Counted from the first letter of the stretch, positions 38,275 to 46,213 are shown. The stretch is DNA of 64,000 bases from Lentisalinibacter sp964427415 (GCA_964427415.1 CAYRUH010000013.1:14918-78917); one strand, 5' to 3'. The notes: generated from the sequence alone by a model not told the origin. A program made the numbers and translations.

Positions 38275-39060
38275 TTGAACTGGTGGGGCAAGCTCGCAGG
38301 GGGTCTGCTCGGCCTCGCTACGGGTCGGCCCCTGTTCGCCCTGCTCGGCGTGCTGCTGGGGCACCAGTTCGACCGGGGCTATGCGAAATGGCGGGCATCC
38401 CGTCCCGGACCGACCCGGCTGCCTGCCGAATTCCTGCGCATCACGTTCGAGACCATGGGTCACCTGGCCAAGGCCGACGGACGCGTGAGCGAGGCCGAGA
38501 TCGGCGCCGCGCGACGCATCATGCACGAACTCGGGCTGTCGGCCGACGACACGCGGTCGGCCATCGAATGGTTCAACCAGGGCAAGCGTCCCGACTATCC
38601 GTTGCGCGGTCGCCTGCAGCGTCTGGCGGCGCTGGCCGGCCGCGGCGGCGATCTCGGCCGGGCATTCCTGCGCCTGCAGCTGCGCATCGCCCTCGCCGAC
38701 GGACGCATGCACAACCGCGAACGCGCCCTGCTCTGGACCATGGCGGGAGAGTTCGGCATTGGCCGGGTGGAGTTCGCCCAGATGGAGGCGGTGCTGCGGG
38801 CCCAGCGCGGCTTCGCCCGATCGGAGCGGGGCCGTGCGGAGAGGAAGCTCGTCGATCACGCCTACCAGGTCCTCGGGTTACCCGAGTCCGCGAGCGACAC
38901 GGACATCAAGCAGGCCTACCGCCGTCTGATAAACCGCTATCATCCGGATAAACTGGCCTCGAAGGCGGTCAGCCCGGAGGACCTGGCCGGTGCGCAGCGG
39001 CGCACCCGCGAGATCCGCAACGCCTACGAGTCGCTGAAAGCCCGGCGCGGTTTCAGATAG
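38275..39060 (+). CDS. djlA: DjlA-like TerB/DnaJ-domain co-chaperone
   Basis: The 261-residue protein has a short hydrophobic N-terminal segment (G-G-L-L-G-L-A-T-G-R-P-L-F-A-L-L-G) with Gly spacing like the dimerising TM helix of DjlA, a central TerB-like domain (about 50-165, with M-G-H-L-A-K-A-D-G-R-V-S and A-L-A-D-G-R-M-H), and a C-terminal J domain with the H-P-D motif (Y-H-P-D-K-L, about residue 223). In E. coli DjlA stimulates DnaK and induces capsule genes. TTG start at 38275. Confidence 0.92.
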   Translation: MNWWGKLAGGLLGLATGRPLFALLGVLLGHQFDRGYAKWRASRPGPTRLPAEFLRITFETMGHLAKADGRVSEAEIGAARRIMHELGLSADDTRSAIEWFNQGKRPDYPLRGRLQRLAALAGRGGDLGRAFLRLQLRIALADGRMHNRERALLWTMAGEFGIGRVEFAQMEAVLRAQRGFARSERGRAERKLVDHAYQVLGLPESASDTDIKQAYRRLINRYHPDKLASKAVSPEDLAGAQRRTREIRNAYESLKARRGFR

Positions 39061-39130
39061 GCCGGTCCGGCTATACACGGCGCGCGCGCTTGGCTACAGT
39101 GCCGTGCCACGCACCACCGGAGACAGCGTC

Positions 39131-39811
39131 TTGCAGCCCGTGATCGCTCCTTCCATCCTTTCGGCGGACTTCGCCCGGCTCGGCGAAGAGGTAGACGCCG
39201 TGCTCGCAGCCGACGCCGACATGGTGCACTTCGACGTGATGGACAATCACTACGTGCCCAACCTGACGATGGGCCCGCTGGTCTGCGAGGCCCTGCGCAA
39301 CCACGGCGTCACGGCGCCCATCGACGTCCACCTGATGGTGGAGCCGGTGGACCGCCTCATCCCGGATTTCGCGGCGGCGGGGGCGAGCTATATCACTTTT
39401 CATCCGGAGGCCTCGCAACACGTGGATCGCAGCCTGGCGTTGATCCGGGAGCATGATGTCCGCGCCGGGCTGGTATTCAATCCTGCGACGCCGCTCTCCT
39501 GGCTCGACCACGTGATGGACAAGCTCGACATGATCCTGATCATGTCGGTGAACCCGGGCTTCGGCGGTCAGAAGTTCATCCCGCAGGCGCTTAACAAGCT
39601 GCGCGCGGTGCGCCGGCTCATCGACGCGGCGGGCGCACAGATCCGCCTCGAAGTCGACGGCGGCGTGAAGGTGGAGAATATCGGCGAGGTGGCCGCCGCG
39701 GGGGCCGATACGTTCGTGGCCGGTTCCGCGATATTCGGCAGCGCCGACTACGCCGCGACCATCCGTGCGATGAAGGAAAACATAGCGAAAAGCGTCACAG
39801 GGGCGGGCTGA
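39131..39811 (+). CDS. rpe: Ribulose-phosphate 3-epimerase
   Basis: Interconverts ribulose-5-P and xylulose-5-P in the pentose phosphate or Calvin cycle. The 226-residue TIM-barrel protein has A-P-S-I-L-S-A-D-F, H-F-D-V-M-D-N-H-Y-V-P-N, V-N-P-G-F-G-G-Q-K-F and V-D-G-G-V. Start set at TTG 39131, seven bases after GGAGA; a GTG at 39104 is also in frame. It converges with the vfr-like gene. Confidence 0.95.
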   Translation: MQPVIAPSILSADFARLGEEVDAVLAADADMVHFDVMDNHYVPNLTMGPLVCEALRNHGVTAPIDVHLMVEPVDRLIPDFAAAGASYITFHPEASQHVDRSLALIREHDVRAGLVFNPATPLSWLDHVMDKLDMILIMSVNPGFGGQKFIPQALNKLRAVRRLIDAAGAQIRLEVDGGVKVENIGEVAAAGADTFVAGSAIFGSADYAATIRAMKENIAKSVTGAG

Positions 39812-39829
39812 ACCGCCGCCCGGGGTTGG

Positions 39830-40477
39830 TCAGCGTTTCGGGCGGGCGCCGTAGACGACGATGGTCTTGCCGTTGGCCGAGACCAGACCCTGCTCCTCCA
39901 GCACCTTTAGCACCCGGCCGGCCATCTCCCGGGAGCAGCCCACCAGACGTGAAAGCTCCTGGCGGCTGACCTTGATCTGCATGCCGTCGGGGTGGGTCAT
40001 GGCGTCGGGCTCGTTGCACAGGTCCATGATGGCGTGGGCAACGCGGCCCGTGACGTCCACGAAGGCGAGATCGCCCAGCTTGCGATTGGTGCGATCCAGC
40101 CGGCTCGCCAGCTGGGTGGCCAGTTCGAAGACCAGCCCCGGACTCTCGCTGGCGATCTGGCGGAAGCGCGGATAGGTCATCTCCGCGATCTCGCTCTCGG
40201 TGCGCGTGCGCACCCAGGCGCTGCGCGTCGGCTGTTCGTAAAAGAGGCCCATCTCGCCGAAGAACTGCCCCTTGTTGAGGTAGGCCAGCACCATCTCGTT
40301 GCCGTCCTCGTCCTCGATCATGACCTCGACCGAGCCGTCGACGATGTAATACAGGATATCGGGGAGGTCACCGGCGTGGATCATCACTGTCTTCGACGGG
40401 ATGGTGCGCACGCGGCAGTAACTGAGGAACCGGTTGATCGCCGGTACGTCGCTCAGGTTCTTCGCTGTCGTTGGCAT
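39830..40477 (-). CDS. vfr: Crp/Vfr-family cAMP-responsive regulator
   Basis: Global transcription regulator. The 215-residue protein has a cyclic-nucleotide-binding domain (about 20-130, with G-E-M-G-L-F-Y and the R-S-A-W-V-R-T phosphate-binding region; Crp has R-S-A-W-V-R-A) and a C-terminal winged HTH (V-S-R-Q-E-L-S-R-L-V-G-C-S-R-E-M-A-G-R). The key arginine-serine pair is kept, so cAMP binding is likely. The ATG at 40477 has a GAGGGGG ribosome site four bases upstream. Confidence 0.92.
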   Translation of the reverse strand: MPTTAKNLSDVPAINRFLSYCRVRTIPSKTVMIHAGDLPDILYYIVDGSVEVMIEDEDGNEMVLAYLNKGQFFGEMGLFYEQPTRSAWVRTRTESEIAEMTYPRFRQIASESPGLVFELATQLASRLDRTNRKLGDLAFVDVTGRVAHAIMDLCNEPDAMTHPDGMQIKVSRQELSRLVGCSREMAGRVLKVLEEQGLVSANGKTIVVYGARPKR

Positions 40478-40555
40478 TCGAGCCCCCTCGCTGGATCCAA
40501 CGGCTATTTTGTGACAGACGCTCAACAAGGGCAAGCCGGCGCGTCAGGCGGCCTG

Positions 40556-41197
40556 CTAGAACCAGTAGGCGGTCCGGGTCATCAACTTTGCGGTAGCCCG
40601 CATCAGTCCCCGCACCGGGGCGGGCAGACCGCTGCCGCCGGATTCGGTGGCAGCGGCGCCGTGCACCGCTTCTTCCTCGGCCATCCGCTGCAGGATGGCA
40701 CGGCTGCGTTCGTCCTCCACCGGCAGACGGTCCAGGTGACCGCTCAGGTGTTCGACCACCTGGCGTTCGGTCTCCGCAATGAAACCGAGACTCCAGCGGT
40801 CGCCCGCGAGTCCGCTCAGCGCGCCGATGGTCCAGGCACCGGCATACCAGAGCGGCGCCAGCCGGCTGGGTGCCGCATCCAGCTCCTGCAGCCGCTGCGC
40901 GCACCAGCGCAGGTGGTCCGTTTCTTCCTCGGCCGCATGATGCATCTCCTCGGCCACCGCGGGGTCCCGGGCGACGACGGCGTGACCCTGGTACAGGCCC
41001 TGCGCAGCAACCTCACCGGAGTGATTCACGCGCATGAGGCCTGCCACATGGCGCGCTTCGGCGGGCGACAGCGCGGCTTTCGGCCGGTCGGCACCCGGAT
41101 TCGGGCGGCTGCCGCCCGGCGGCGCGAACAGGGTTCGCAGCGCATTGTCGGCGCTCGCAATGAAACGGTCTGCCAGGCTGTGGCTGCGGTGGTTCAC
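40556..41197 (-). CDS. coq7: Demethoxyubiquinone hydroxylase Coq7
   Basis: Di-iron monooxygenase for the C6 hydroxylation of the ubiquinone ring. The 213-residue protein has the four-helix ferritin-like pattern with H-S-G-E-V-A-A-Q-G-L-Y, E-E-E-T-D-H-L-R-W, E-T-E-R-Q-V-V-E-H and E-E-E-A-V-H ligands. It replaces UbiF of E. coli. Its order next to a Crp/Vfr gene also occurs in Pseudomonas. Confidence 0.95.
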   Translation of the reverse strand: MNHRSHSLADRFIASADNALRTLFAPPGGSRPNPGADRPKAALSPAEARHVAGLMRVNHSGEVAAQGLYQGHAVVARDPAVAEEMHHAAEEETDHLRWCAQRLQELDAAPSRLAPLWYAGAWTIGALSGLAGDRWSLGFIAETERQVVEHLSGHLDRLPVEDERSRAILQRMAEEEAVHGAAATESGGSGLPAPVRGLMRATAKLMTRTAYWF

Positions 41198-41371
41198 TTG
41201 GCAATTATAGCAAGCAGTGGGCGTACTCCCGATTCTGTCGGATCTCCGTCGAGTCTGTCGGCGCGGGAGTGCATTTTTCTCCCGTTTGCCCTAGCATTGC
41301 GCCCCCGCCGACACGGGGGCCTGCCGGATATGGCGTGATCGGCACACTGAGAATAAACAGGAGTAAGGACG

Positions 41372-42085
41372 ATGAGACGGGCAGTTTGGACCCTGGCACC
41401 GCTGATGCTGGCGGCGGCTGGCGGAGCGGTAGCCGCCGAGGACGAAGGCCCCTGGGACGGCAAAGTCACCCTGGGCTACCTGGCAACCAGCGGCAATTCG
41501 GATAGCGTGAGCGTGAATGCCGGGGCCGAAGTGGGCTATACCACCGGCCGGTGGCGCCACGTCGCGGAGGCGTCCGCGTTGGGCGCCCAGCAGGAAGAGG
41601 AGACGACCGCGGAAGCCTACAAGGCCGTCTGGCAGTCCGAGTACAGTTTCAGCGAGACAGACTACGTCTTCGGCCGCGTCCGCTGGCAGAAGGACAAGTT
41701 CAGCGGTTACGACCAGCAGGTCACCGAGTCCGTCGGCTACGGGCGGCGCATTCTCGACAGCGAGCGCCACACGCTGAACGCCGAGATCGGCACCGGTGCG
41801 CGGCAGTCGGACCTGCGCGACGGCACCTCCGAGGAGGAAATCATCCTCCGTGGGTCGCTGGACTACATCTGGCAGATCAGCGAGACGGCGGAATTCGGCC
41901 AGGACATCAGTGTCGAGTCGGGTTCAGAGAACACTTTTATAGAGTCCGTCAGTGAGATCAAGGCGCGCCTGGTGGGTGACCTGGCGCTGGTGGCCTCCTA
42001 TACGATCCGCCGCAACACCACCGTACCGTCAGGCAGCGAGAAGACCGACACTTTCACGGCCCTGTCGCTGGAGTATGCGTTCTAA
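41372..42085 (+). CDS. DUF481 (YdiY-like) outer-membrane beta-barrel protein
   Basis: A 237-residue protein with a clear signal peptide (cleavage after A-V-A-A, about residue 22), then alternating strands G-K-V-T-L-G-Y-L-A-T-S-G-N-S-D and so on, ending in the outer-membrane signature L-E-Y-A-F with terminal Phe. YdiY in E. coli is acid-inducible; the function is unknown. The ATG at 41372 follows an AGGAG-type site. The 174 bases upstream hold no gene. Confidence 0.9.
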   Translation: MRRAVWTLAPLMLAAAGGAVAAEDEGPWDGKVTLGYLATSGNSDSVSVNAGAEVGYTTGRWRHVAEASALGAQQEEETTAEAYKAVWQSEYSFSETDYVFGRVRWQKDKFSGYDQQVTESVGYGRRILDSERHTLNAEIGTGARQSDLRDGTSEEEIILRGSLDYIWQISETAEFGQDISVESGSENTFIESVSEIKARLVGDLALVASYTIRRNTTVPSGSEKTDTFTALSLEYAF

Positions 42086-42121
42086 CCCAGCTGGAGACGC
42101 ACCACGGGGGGGTCTGCGGCG

Positions 42122-42150
42122 TTGCATCGCACTACTGCGGAGGCTATAAT
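42122..42150 (+). promoter_or_regulatory. Sigma70 promoter for rplM-rpsI
   Basis: TTGCAT (42122-42127), 17-base spacer, TATAAT (42145-42150, exact consensus). Predicted start near 42157, which leaves a leader of about 114 bases before rplM. That leader holds several GC-rich inverted segments and may carry feedback control by L13, as in E. coli, but no specific motif is claimed. Confidence 0.75.
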
Positions 42151-42270
42151 TTCGCGCTTTTCGCCGTCGGCACAAGCATTTTCTTGCCGCGCAGACGGTT
42201 TCCGGTCCCGCCGAGGGGCCGGATTTCAACCGAAACCGGGTTACCGGACCCTTAAATTGAGTAACAGTCG

Positions 42271-42699
42271 ATGAAGACCTTCTCTGCAAAATCGGCCGAA
42301 GTCCGCCGCGACTGGTACGTCGTGGATGCAACCGGCAAGACGCTGGGCCGTCTCGCCACCGAGATCGCGCGCCGTTTGCGTGGCAAGCACAAGCCGGAGT
42401 ACACCCCCCACGTGGATACCGGCGACTACCTGATTATCATCAACGCCGAGAAGGTGCGGGTGACCGGCAACAAGCTGAAGGACAAGATGTACCATCACCA
42501 CACGGGCTACATCGGGAATCTCAAGTCCCGGTCGCTCGAGCAGATGCTGGACAAGGCGCCTGAGCGGGTGATCCAGTCGGCGGTGAAGGGCATGCTGCCC
42601 CGCAACCGGCTCGGCCGGCAGATGCTGGGCAAGCTGAAGGTTTACGCCGGCCCGGAGCATCAGCACAGCGCACAGCAGCCGATCGAGCTCGATATCTGA
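42271..42699 (+). CDS. rplM: 50S ribosomal protein L13
   Basis: Large-subunit protein important early in assembly. The 142-residue protein has the expected W-Y-V-V-D-A-T-G-K-T-L-G-R-L-A and K-G-M-L-P-R-N-x-L-G-R motifs. Paired with rpsI as in nearly all proteobacteria. Confidence 0.99.
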   Translation: MKTFSAKSAEVRRDWYVVDATGKTLGRLATEIARRLRGKHKPEYTPHVDTGDYLIIINAEKVRVTGNKLKDKMYHHHTGYIGNLKSRSLEQMLDKAPERVIQSAVKGMLPRNRLGRQMLGKLKVYAGPEHQHSAQQPIELDI

Positions 42700-42721
42700 G
42701 TCGGTGGCACGGGGACAGAAT

Positions 42722-43114
42722 ATGAGTGACATGCAGTTTTACGGTACGGGCCGACGCAAGACCTCGACGGCCCGGGTGTTCCTGAAGCCCGGCGATGGCA
42801 GGATCACGGTCAACAAACGTCCGCTGGATCAGTTCTTCGGCCGCGAGACGGCCCGCATGATCGTGCGCCAGCCCCTGCAGCTGACCAACCTCGAGGATCG
42901 CTTCGACGTGGAGGTGACCGTGATCGGCGGCGGTACCACCGGCCAGGCCGGCGCCATCCGCCACGGCCTGACCCGCGCGCTGATGGACTACGACGAGTCG
43001 CTGCGCAGCGGCCTGCGCAAGGCCGGATACGTGACGCGTGACGCGCGTGAAGTCGAGCGCAAGAAGGTCGGCCTGCGCAAGGCCCGCCGCGCCACCCAGT
43101 TCTCGAAGCGTTGA
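42722..43114 (+). CDS. rpsI: 30S ribosomal protein S9
   Basis: Small-subunit protein whose C-terminal tail reaches the P-site tRNA. The 130-residue protein has Y-G-T-G-R-R-K-T-S-T-A-R-V and ends in the S-K-R tail. The ATG at 42722 gives the normal 130-residue length; a GTG at 42704 would add six non-homologous residues. Confidence 0.99.
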   Translation: MSDMQFYGTGRRKTSTARVFLKPGDGRITVNKRPLDQFFGRETARMIVRQPLQLTNLEDRFDVEVTVIGGGTTGQAGAIRHGLTRALMDYDESLRSGLRKAGYVTRDAREVERKKVGLRKARRATQFSKR

Positions 43115-43137
43115 TCGGCGCCGCGCGACACGGTTAT

Positions 43138-43211
43138 TGGGGGATCGTCTAGCGGTAGGACATCGGACTCTGACTCCGAGAACCCAGGTTCGAATCCTGG
43201 TCCCCCAGCCA
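43138..43211 (+). tRNA. glnX: tRNA-Gln (anticodon CUG)
   Basis: A complete cloverleaf: acceptor TGGGGGA paired with TCCCCCA, the U1-A72 pair typical of tRNA-Gln, D-arm with AGCGGTAG, anticodon stem TCGGA/TCCGA with loop CTCTGAC (CUG at positions 34-36), T-arm CCAGG-TTCGAAT-CCTGG, discriminator G and encoded CCA (43209-43211). It begins 24 bases after rpsI. Confidence 0.97.
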
Positions 43212-43220
43212 AACACAAAA

Positions 43221-43238
43221 GGGCCCCGTCAGGGGCCC
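43221..43238 (+). terminator. Hairpin after tRNA-Gln
   Basis: A perfect 7-bp stem (GGGCCCC / GGGGCCC) with a GTCA loop nine bases after the CCA end, followed by the moderately T-rich TCTCGTTGTT. It probably ends the rplM-rpsI-tRNA transcript; rpiA converges from the other side. Confidence 0.7.
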
Positions 43239-43269
43239 TCTCGTTGTTGGCGGCAGTGTTCGACGGCGG

Positions 43270-43929
43270 TCAGCGCTGCATCGTTCGCACTCCATCCCGA
43301 CCCGCGACCAGCAGCATGTCGGCGGGTCGAAGCGCGAACAGGCCGGCCGTTACGACGCCGGGCAATTGGTTGAATCGCGTCTCCATCTCCACCGGATTGG
43401 GTATGGAGAGATTGTGTACGTCGATGATGTGGTTGCCGTTGTCGGTCACGAAGTCCTCGCGCCAGATCGGCTGTCCGCGGTAGCGGATGATCTGCCTCGC
43501 AATGTAGGCCTGCGCCATCGGGATGACCTCGATGGGCAGCGGGAAACCGCCGAGCATGCCGACGAGTTTGGAATCGTCGATGATGCACACGAACTTGCGC
43601 GACGCAGCGGCGACCACCTTTTCCCGCGTGAGCGCGCCACCACCACCCTTGGTCAGATGGAAATGTTTGGTAGCCTCGTCCGCGCCGTCGATGTAGAGAT
43701 CCAGATCGCCGACGCTGTTCAATTCACTGACCTCGATCCCTTTGGCTTGCAGGCGTCGAGTCGTCTCACCGGAGCTCGACACCACACTGGTGAGGCGATC
43801 GGCCACCTCCGGCAGGAGTTCGATCAGTTCGTTGACGGTGGACCCCGTACCGACGCCGAGGGCAGTCCCCATCTCTATGTACTCGAGGGCCGCACGAGCG
43901 GCCTGGCGCTTTTTCTCTGTCTGGTCCAT
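43270..43929 (-). CDS. rpiA: Ribose-5-phosphate isomerase A
   Basis: Interconverts ribose-5-P and ribulose-5-P. The 219-residue protein has G-V-G-T-G-S-T-V-N-E near the N-terminus, D-G-A-D-E and the K-G-G-G-G-A-L-T-R-E-K active-site loop. With rpe in the window it covers two pentose-phosphate steps. Confidence 0.97.
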   Translation of the reverse strand: MDQTEKKRQAARAALEYIEMGTALGVGTGSTVNELIELLPEVADRLTSVVSSSGETTRRLQAKGIEVSELNSVGDLDLYIDGADEATKHFHLTKGGGGALTREKVVAAASRKFVCIIDDSKLVGMLGGFPLPIEVIPMAQAYIARQIIRYRGQPIWREDFVTDNGNHIIDVHNLSIPNPVEMETRFNQLPGVVTAGLFALRPADMLLVAGRDGVRTMQR

Positions 43930-44042
43930 CGCGGTTCCCCGGCCCTATGTCGTTGTCCGTGAGGTCGGCATCGGGGCGGCCGACGTCTGCCTGCCTCTTG
44001 TACCACTGCACTCGGCTGCTACGCCATCCCCCCTGCCCTAAC

Positions 44043-44072
44043 GGAATGTGCCCGCCGGAGCGGGCACATTCC
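44043..44072. terminator. Perfect 12-bp inverted repeat downstream of the H1-like gene
   Basis: A 12-bp perfect stem (GGAATGTGCCCG and its complement) with a 6-base loop, in the 232-base space between rpiA and the H1-like gene, both on the minus strand. It could terminate the H1-like transcript. No T-run follows on either strand, so a protein-binding palindrome or RNA-stabilising hairpin is also possible. The rest of this space shows no gene. Confidence 0.5.
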
Positions 44073-44161
44073 TCAAGTCGGGATTCCATCGCTGCACTAC
44101 TCCTGCCGGAGGGTGCCAGCGACCGGTAAGGCTCTGCGCTACTTACCGATTCCCACTGCGC

Positions 44162-44584
44162 TCAGCGCTTCCGACTAGCTTTTTTCTTGCTAGCCGTCTT
44201 TTTGGCGGCCTTCTTCTTGGTTGCCTTTTTCTTGGTCTTCTTTTTTACGGTCCGCTTTTTCTTGGCAGCCTTTTTCTTGGTTGCCTTCTTTTTGGCGGCC
44301 TTCTTCTTGGTTGCCTTTTTCTTGGTCTTCTTTTTTACGGTCCGCTTTTTCTTGGCAGCCTTTTTCTTGGTTGCCTTCTTTTTGGCAGTTTTCTTCTTCG
44401 TTGCTTTCTTCTTGGTCGCCTTCTTTTTTACGGTGCGTTTTTTCTTCGCTGCCGTCTTACGCGCAGTGGTCTTCTTCTTCGACACCTTCTTCCTTGCCGG
44501 TGCCTTACGCGCAGTCGTCTTGCGCTTCGACGCTGTCTTCTTCTTTCGCGTCGTCTTCTTTTTCGATCTAGCTGTAGTAGCCAT
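44162..44584 (-). CDS. Lysine-rich histone H1-like (AlgP/Hc1-type) DNA-binding protein
   Basis: A 140-residue protein made almost only of Lys, Ala, Thr, Arg, Val and Ser. It repeats K-K-x-A-T-K-K-K-A-A-K-K-type motifs and K-K-K-R-T-V-K-K-K, like the C-terminal tail of histone H1 and of AlgP/HC1-type bacterial proteins that compact DNA or bind RNA. There is no folded domain. A 90-bp tandem duplication accounts for much of the middle. The start ATG at 44584 follows CGGAGATG. The codons alternate AAG/AAA and GCC/ACC, giving a poly-pyrimidine plus strand. Confidence 0.9.
   Translation of the reverse strand: MATTARSKKKTTRKKKTASKRKTTARKAPARKKVSKKKTTARKTAAKKKRTVKKKATKKKATKKKTAKKKATKKKAAKKKRTVKKKTKKKATKKKAAKKKATKKKAAKKKRTVKKKTKKKATKKKAAKKTASKKKASRKR
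44201..44386. repeat. 90-bp in-frame tandem repeat in the H1-like gene
   Basis: 44201-44296 equals 44291-44386 exactly (96 identical bases at 90-base spacing), about two full copies encoding a 30-residue unit. Shorter, imperfect units flank it. The identity at silent positions points to recent slippage or unequal recombination, so copy number is likely to vary between strains. Confidence 0.95.
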
Positions 44585-44753
44585 ATGTCATCTCCGTATC
44601 GGGGTACCCGGCGTTGAGTATATACATAAACACTGAAATTTCCAGCAAGTTTCCAGACTCGCGTACTGTTCGATGAATAGCATCGCGTAACGATGAAACC
44701 GTTCCTCAGCAACATCGAACCGAGGTGAACGATGCGAAACGGTCGACGCGGCG

Positions 44754-45341
44754 TCAGCGTGGGAAGCGATGCACACCGTTCTCGGTGGCGACGGCGAGCA
44801 GCGGAATGTCCCATGGGGCGGCGGGTATGGAGGAGACGCGCTGATGCGAGAAGGCAGCGCCGACGAGCTTGGGATGCATCCAGTTTCTTCGATGACGGAG
44901 GAAGGCAAAGCACCGATCGTAGTATCCGGCGCCCATGCCGATGCGATTACCTGCATCGTCGAACGCGACCAGTGGCGCGACTGCCAGGTCGAGTCGGCGA
45001 GCCGGGATCGTGTGCGCTGCGCGCTCGGGTTCCCAGATGCCGTAACGGTTGCGGGTGAGCGTTGCGTCCGGTGACAGGCGGACGAAGTGCATTCGGCCGG
45101 TCGCACCGACCAACGGCACATAGGCAGTGCGCCCGCTCGCGAAGGCCTCTACGAACAGGTCGCTGACGTCGGCTTCGGCGCTCGCGGCAAAGTACAGCCC
45201 GACGTGCCGCGCCGAATGCCAGAGCGAGCTGCGTGTGAGATGGCGGCAGATGAGAGTGGAATGACGCTCGCGCGTCGCCTGGTCGAGTGCGAGGCGGGCC
45301 CGTTGTCCGGCTTGCCTGTGTCGTGCGCGCTCGGCCTGCAT
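44754..45341 (-). CDS. ygfA: 5-formyltetrahydrofolate cyclo-ligase
   Basis: Converts 5-formyl-THF to 5,10-methenyl-THF, linking to the glycine cleavage and purine genes here. The 195-residue protein has the N-terminal basic R-A-R-L-A-L segment, Y-V-P-L-V and the C-terminal G-M-G-A-G-Y-Y-D-R nucleotide site. Start set at ATG 45341; the frame extends to 45374, into the 6S RNA 3' end. The zapA-6S-ygfA order is conserved. Confidence 0.94.
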   Translation of the reverse strand: MQAERARHRQAGQRARLALDQATRERHSTLICRHLTRSSLWHSARHVGLYFAASAEADVSDLFVEAFASGRTAYVPLVGATGRMHFVRLSPDATLTRNRYGIWEPERAAHTIPARRLDLAVAPLVAFDDAGNRIGMGAGYYDRCFAFLRHRRNWMHPKLVGAAFSHQRVSSIPAAPWDIPLLAVATENGVHRFPR

Positions 45342-45369
45342 GGGCGGCCCTGTCCTGCGGGAGAGAGGA

Positions 45370-45559
45370 GGCACCTCCCGCCTGTGCCGTCACCAGCCGT
45401 CGCTCTCGAACCAGAGCGTAAGGTGGGGTCGGCCGAGGCAACGCAGGCTTTCCGCCGTATCGCGGATCTGCGCAATGTTGCCTTCAGACTTTTGACCCCG
45501 ACGTTGATAGTTAGGGTCGAAAGGCTTCCCAGCCGGTGTCGAACACTGCAGGAGGTGCC
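45370..45559 (-). ncRNA. ssrS: 6S RNA
   Basis: Small RNA that binds sigma70-RNA polymerase by mimicking an open promoter. It was recognised by position between zapA and ygfA and by a closing stem: on the minus strand GGCACCTCC (45559-45551) pairs perfectly with GGAGGTGCC (45378-45370). Inside are the CTGCAGTGTTCG-type 5' element, a large central unpaired region and paired inner segments. The length, about 190 bases, is close to the 184 of E. coli. The ends are estimates (plus or minus 10 bases). Confidence 0.82.
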
Positions 45560-45594
45560 ATAGCTATTGTTCAACCGCCTACGGCGGTCCGGGT

Positions 45595-45909
45595 TCAGAA
45601 GTCGAGCTGGCGACTGTCGCCCAGCACAGCCTCCACCCTGTCGGACAGCGCCCTGATACGTCCGGCCACATTGCCCCCGAGCGCATCGTCGCGGGCACGC
45701 GCCTTGATCAGTTCGTTCGCCATGTTCAGCGCTGCCATCACGGCGATCCGATCCGTACCGACAACCTTACCGCTGTCGCGGATCTCTTTCATCTTCGAAT
45801 TGAGCAGCTCTGCGCTGTCCAGCAGATCCGATTTCTCGCTTGCCGGACACGATACCTGGTATTCCTTCTCCAGGATACGCACGCTCACATGGGCATACAT
45901 GTCGTCCAT
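45595..45909 (-). CDS. zapA: Cell division protein ZapA
   Basis: Crosslinks FtsZ protofilaments at the Z-ring. The 104-residue protein has the ZapA start V-S-V-R-I-L-E-K-E-Y-Q-V-S-C-P, a globular head and a C-terminal coiled coil (V-A-A-L-N-M-A-N-E-L). It lies between the ZapB-like gene and 6S RNA. Confidence 0.95.
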   Translation of the reverse strand: MDDMYAHVSVRILEKEYQVSCPASEKSDLLDSAELLNSKMKEIRDSGKVVGTDRIAVMAALNMANELIKARARDDALGGNVAGRIRALSDRVEAVLGDSRQLDF

Positions 45910-45947
45910 AGTCGTTTACCCGTTGCGGCCGTGTTCCGGGCGCCGCG

Positions 45948-46178
45948 TCAGGCGCCGTGCTCCATGGATTTCAGCCGGCCGATCATGGCTTCGACGCGCG
46001 CACGCACCTGCTCGTTCTTCTGCAGCAGACCGGCCCGCTCTTCTATCAGCGTGTCCTGCCGATGGCGGAGCGAGCGATTCTCCTCGCGGAGCTGATTGCA
46101 GACTGCTATGAGATCGTCCAGACGCTTCTCCAGACGTTTCAGTTCGTGCGCGAACGCCTCATATACCTGATCGCTCAT
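45948..46178 (-). CDS. ZapB-like coiled-coil protein (TIGR02449 type)
   Basis: A 76-residue protein that is one continuous heptad coiled coil (E-L-K-R-L-E-K-R-L-D-D-L through to R-L-K-S-M-E-H). Such proteins are common next to zapA in gammaproteobacteria and are thought to act at the Z-ring. ATG at 46178; no ribosome-binding site is seen (preceding bases TTGCTCCC), and the predicted transcription start falls on this ATG, which suggests a leaderless mRNA. In-frame sequence upstream is not family-like. Confidence 0.88.
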   Translation of the reverse strand: MSDQVYEAFAHELKRLEKRLDDLIAVCNQLREENRSLRHRQDTLIEERAGLLQKNEQVRARVEAMIGRLKSMEHGA

Positions 46179-46184
46179 GGGAGC

Positions 46185-46213
46185 AATATAGTAGTGAGTG
46201 GGAATCCGGTCAA
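46185..46213 (-). promoter_or_regulatory. Sigma70 promoter for the zapB-like/zapA/6S transcript
   Basis: On the minus strand: TTGACC (46213-46208), 17-base spacer, TATATT (46190-46185). Both hexamers match five of six consensus bases. The seventh base after the -10 is the A of the ATG at 46178. Confidence 0.65.

Noticed and set aside
44187..44636. Plus-strand ORFs rich in Phe/Leu/Ala opposite the H1-like gene, resembling membrane proteins
   Set aside because: They are the complement of AAG/AAA lysine codons; the minus-strand protein has a ribosome site and a known compositional family.
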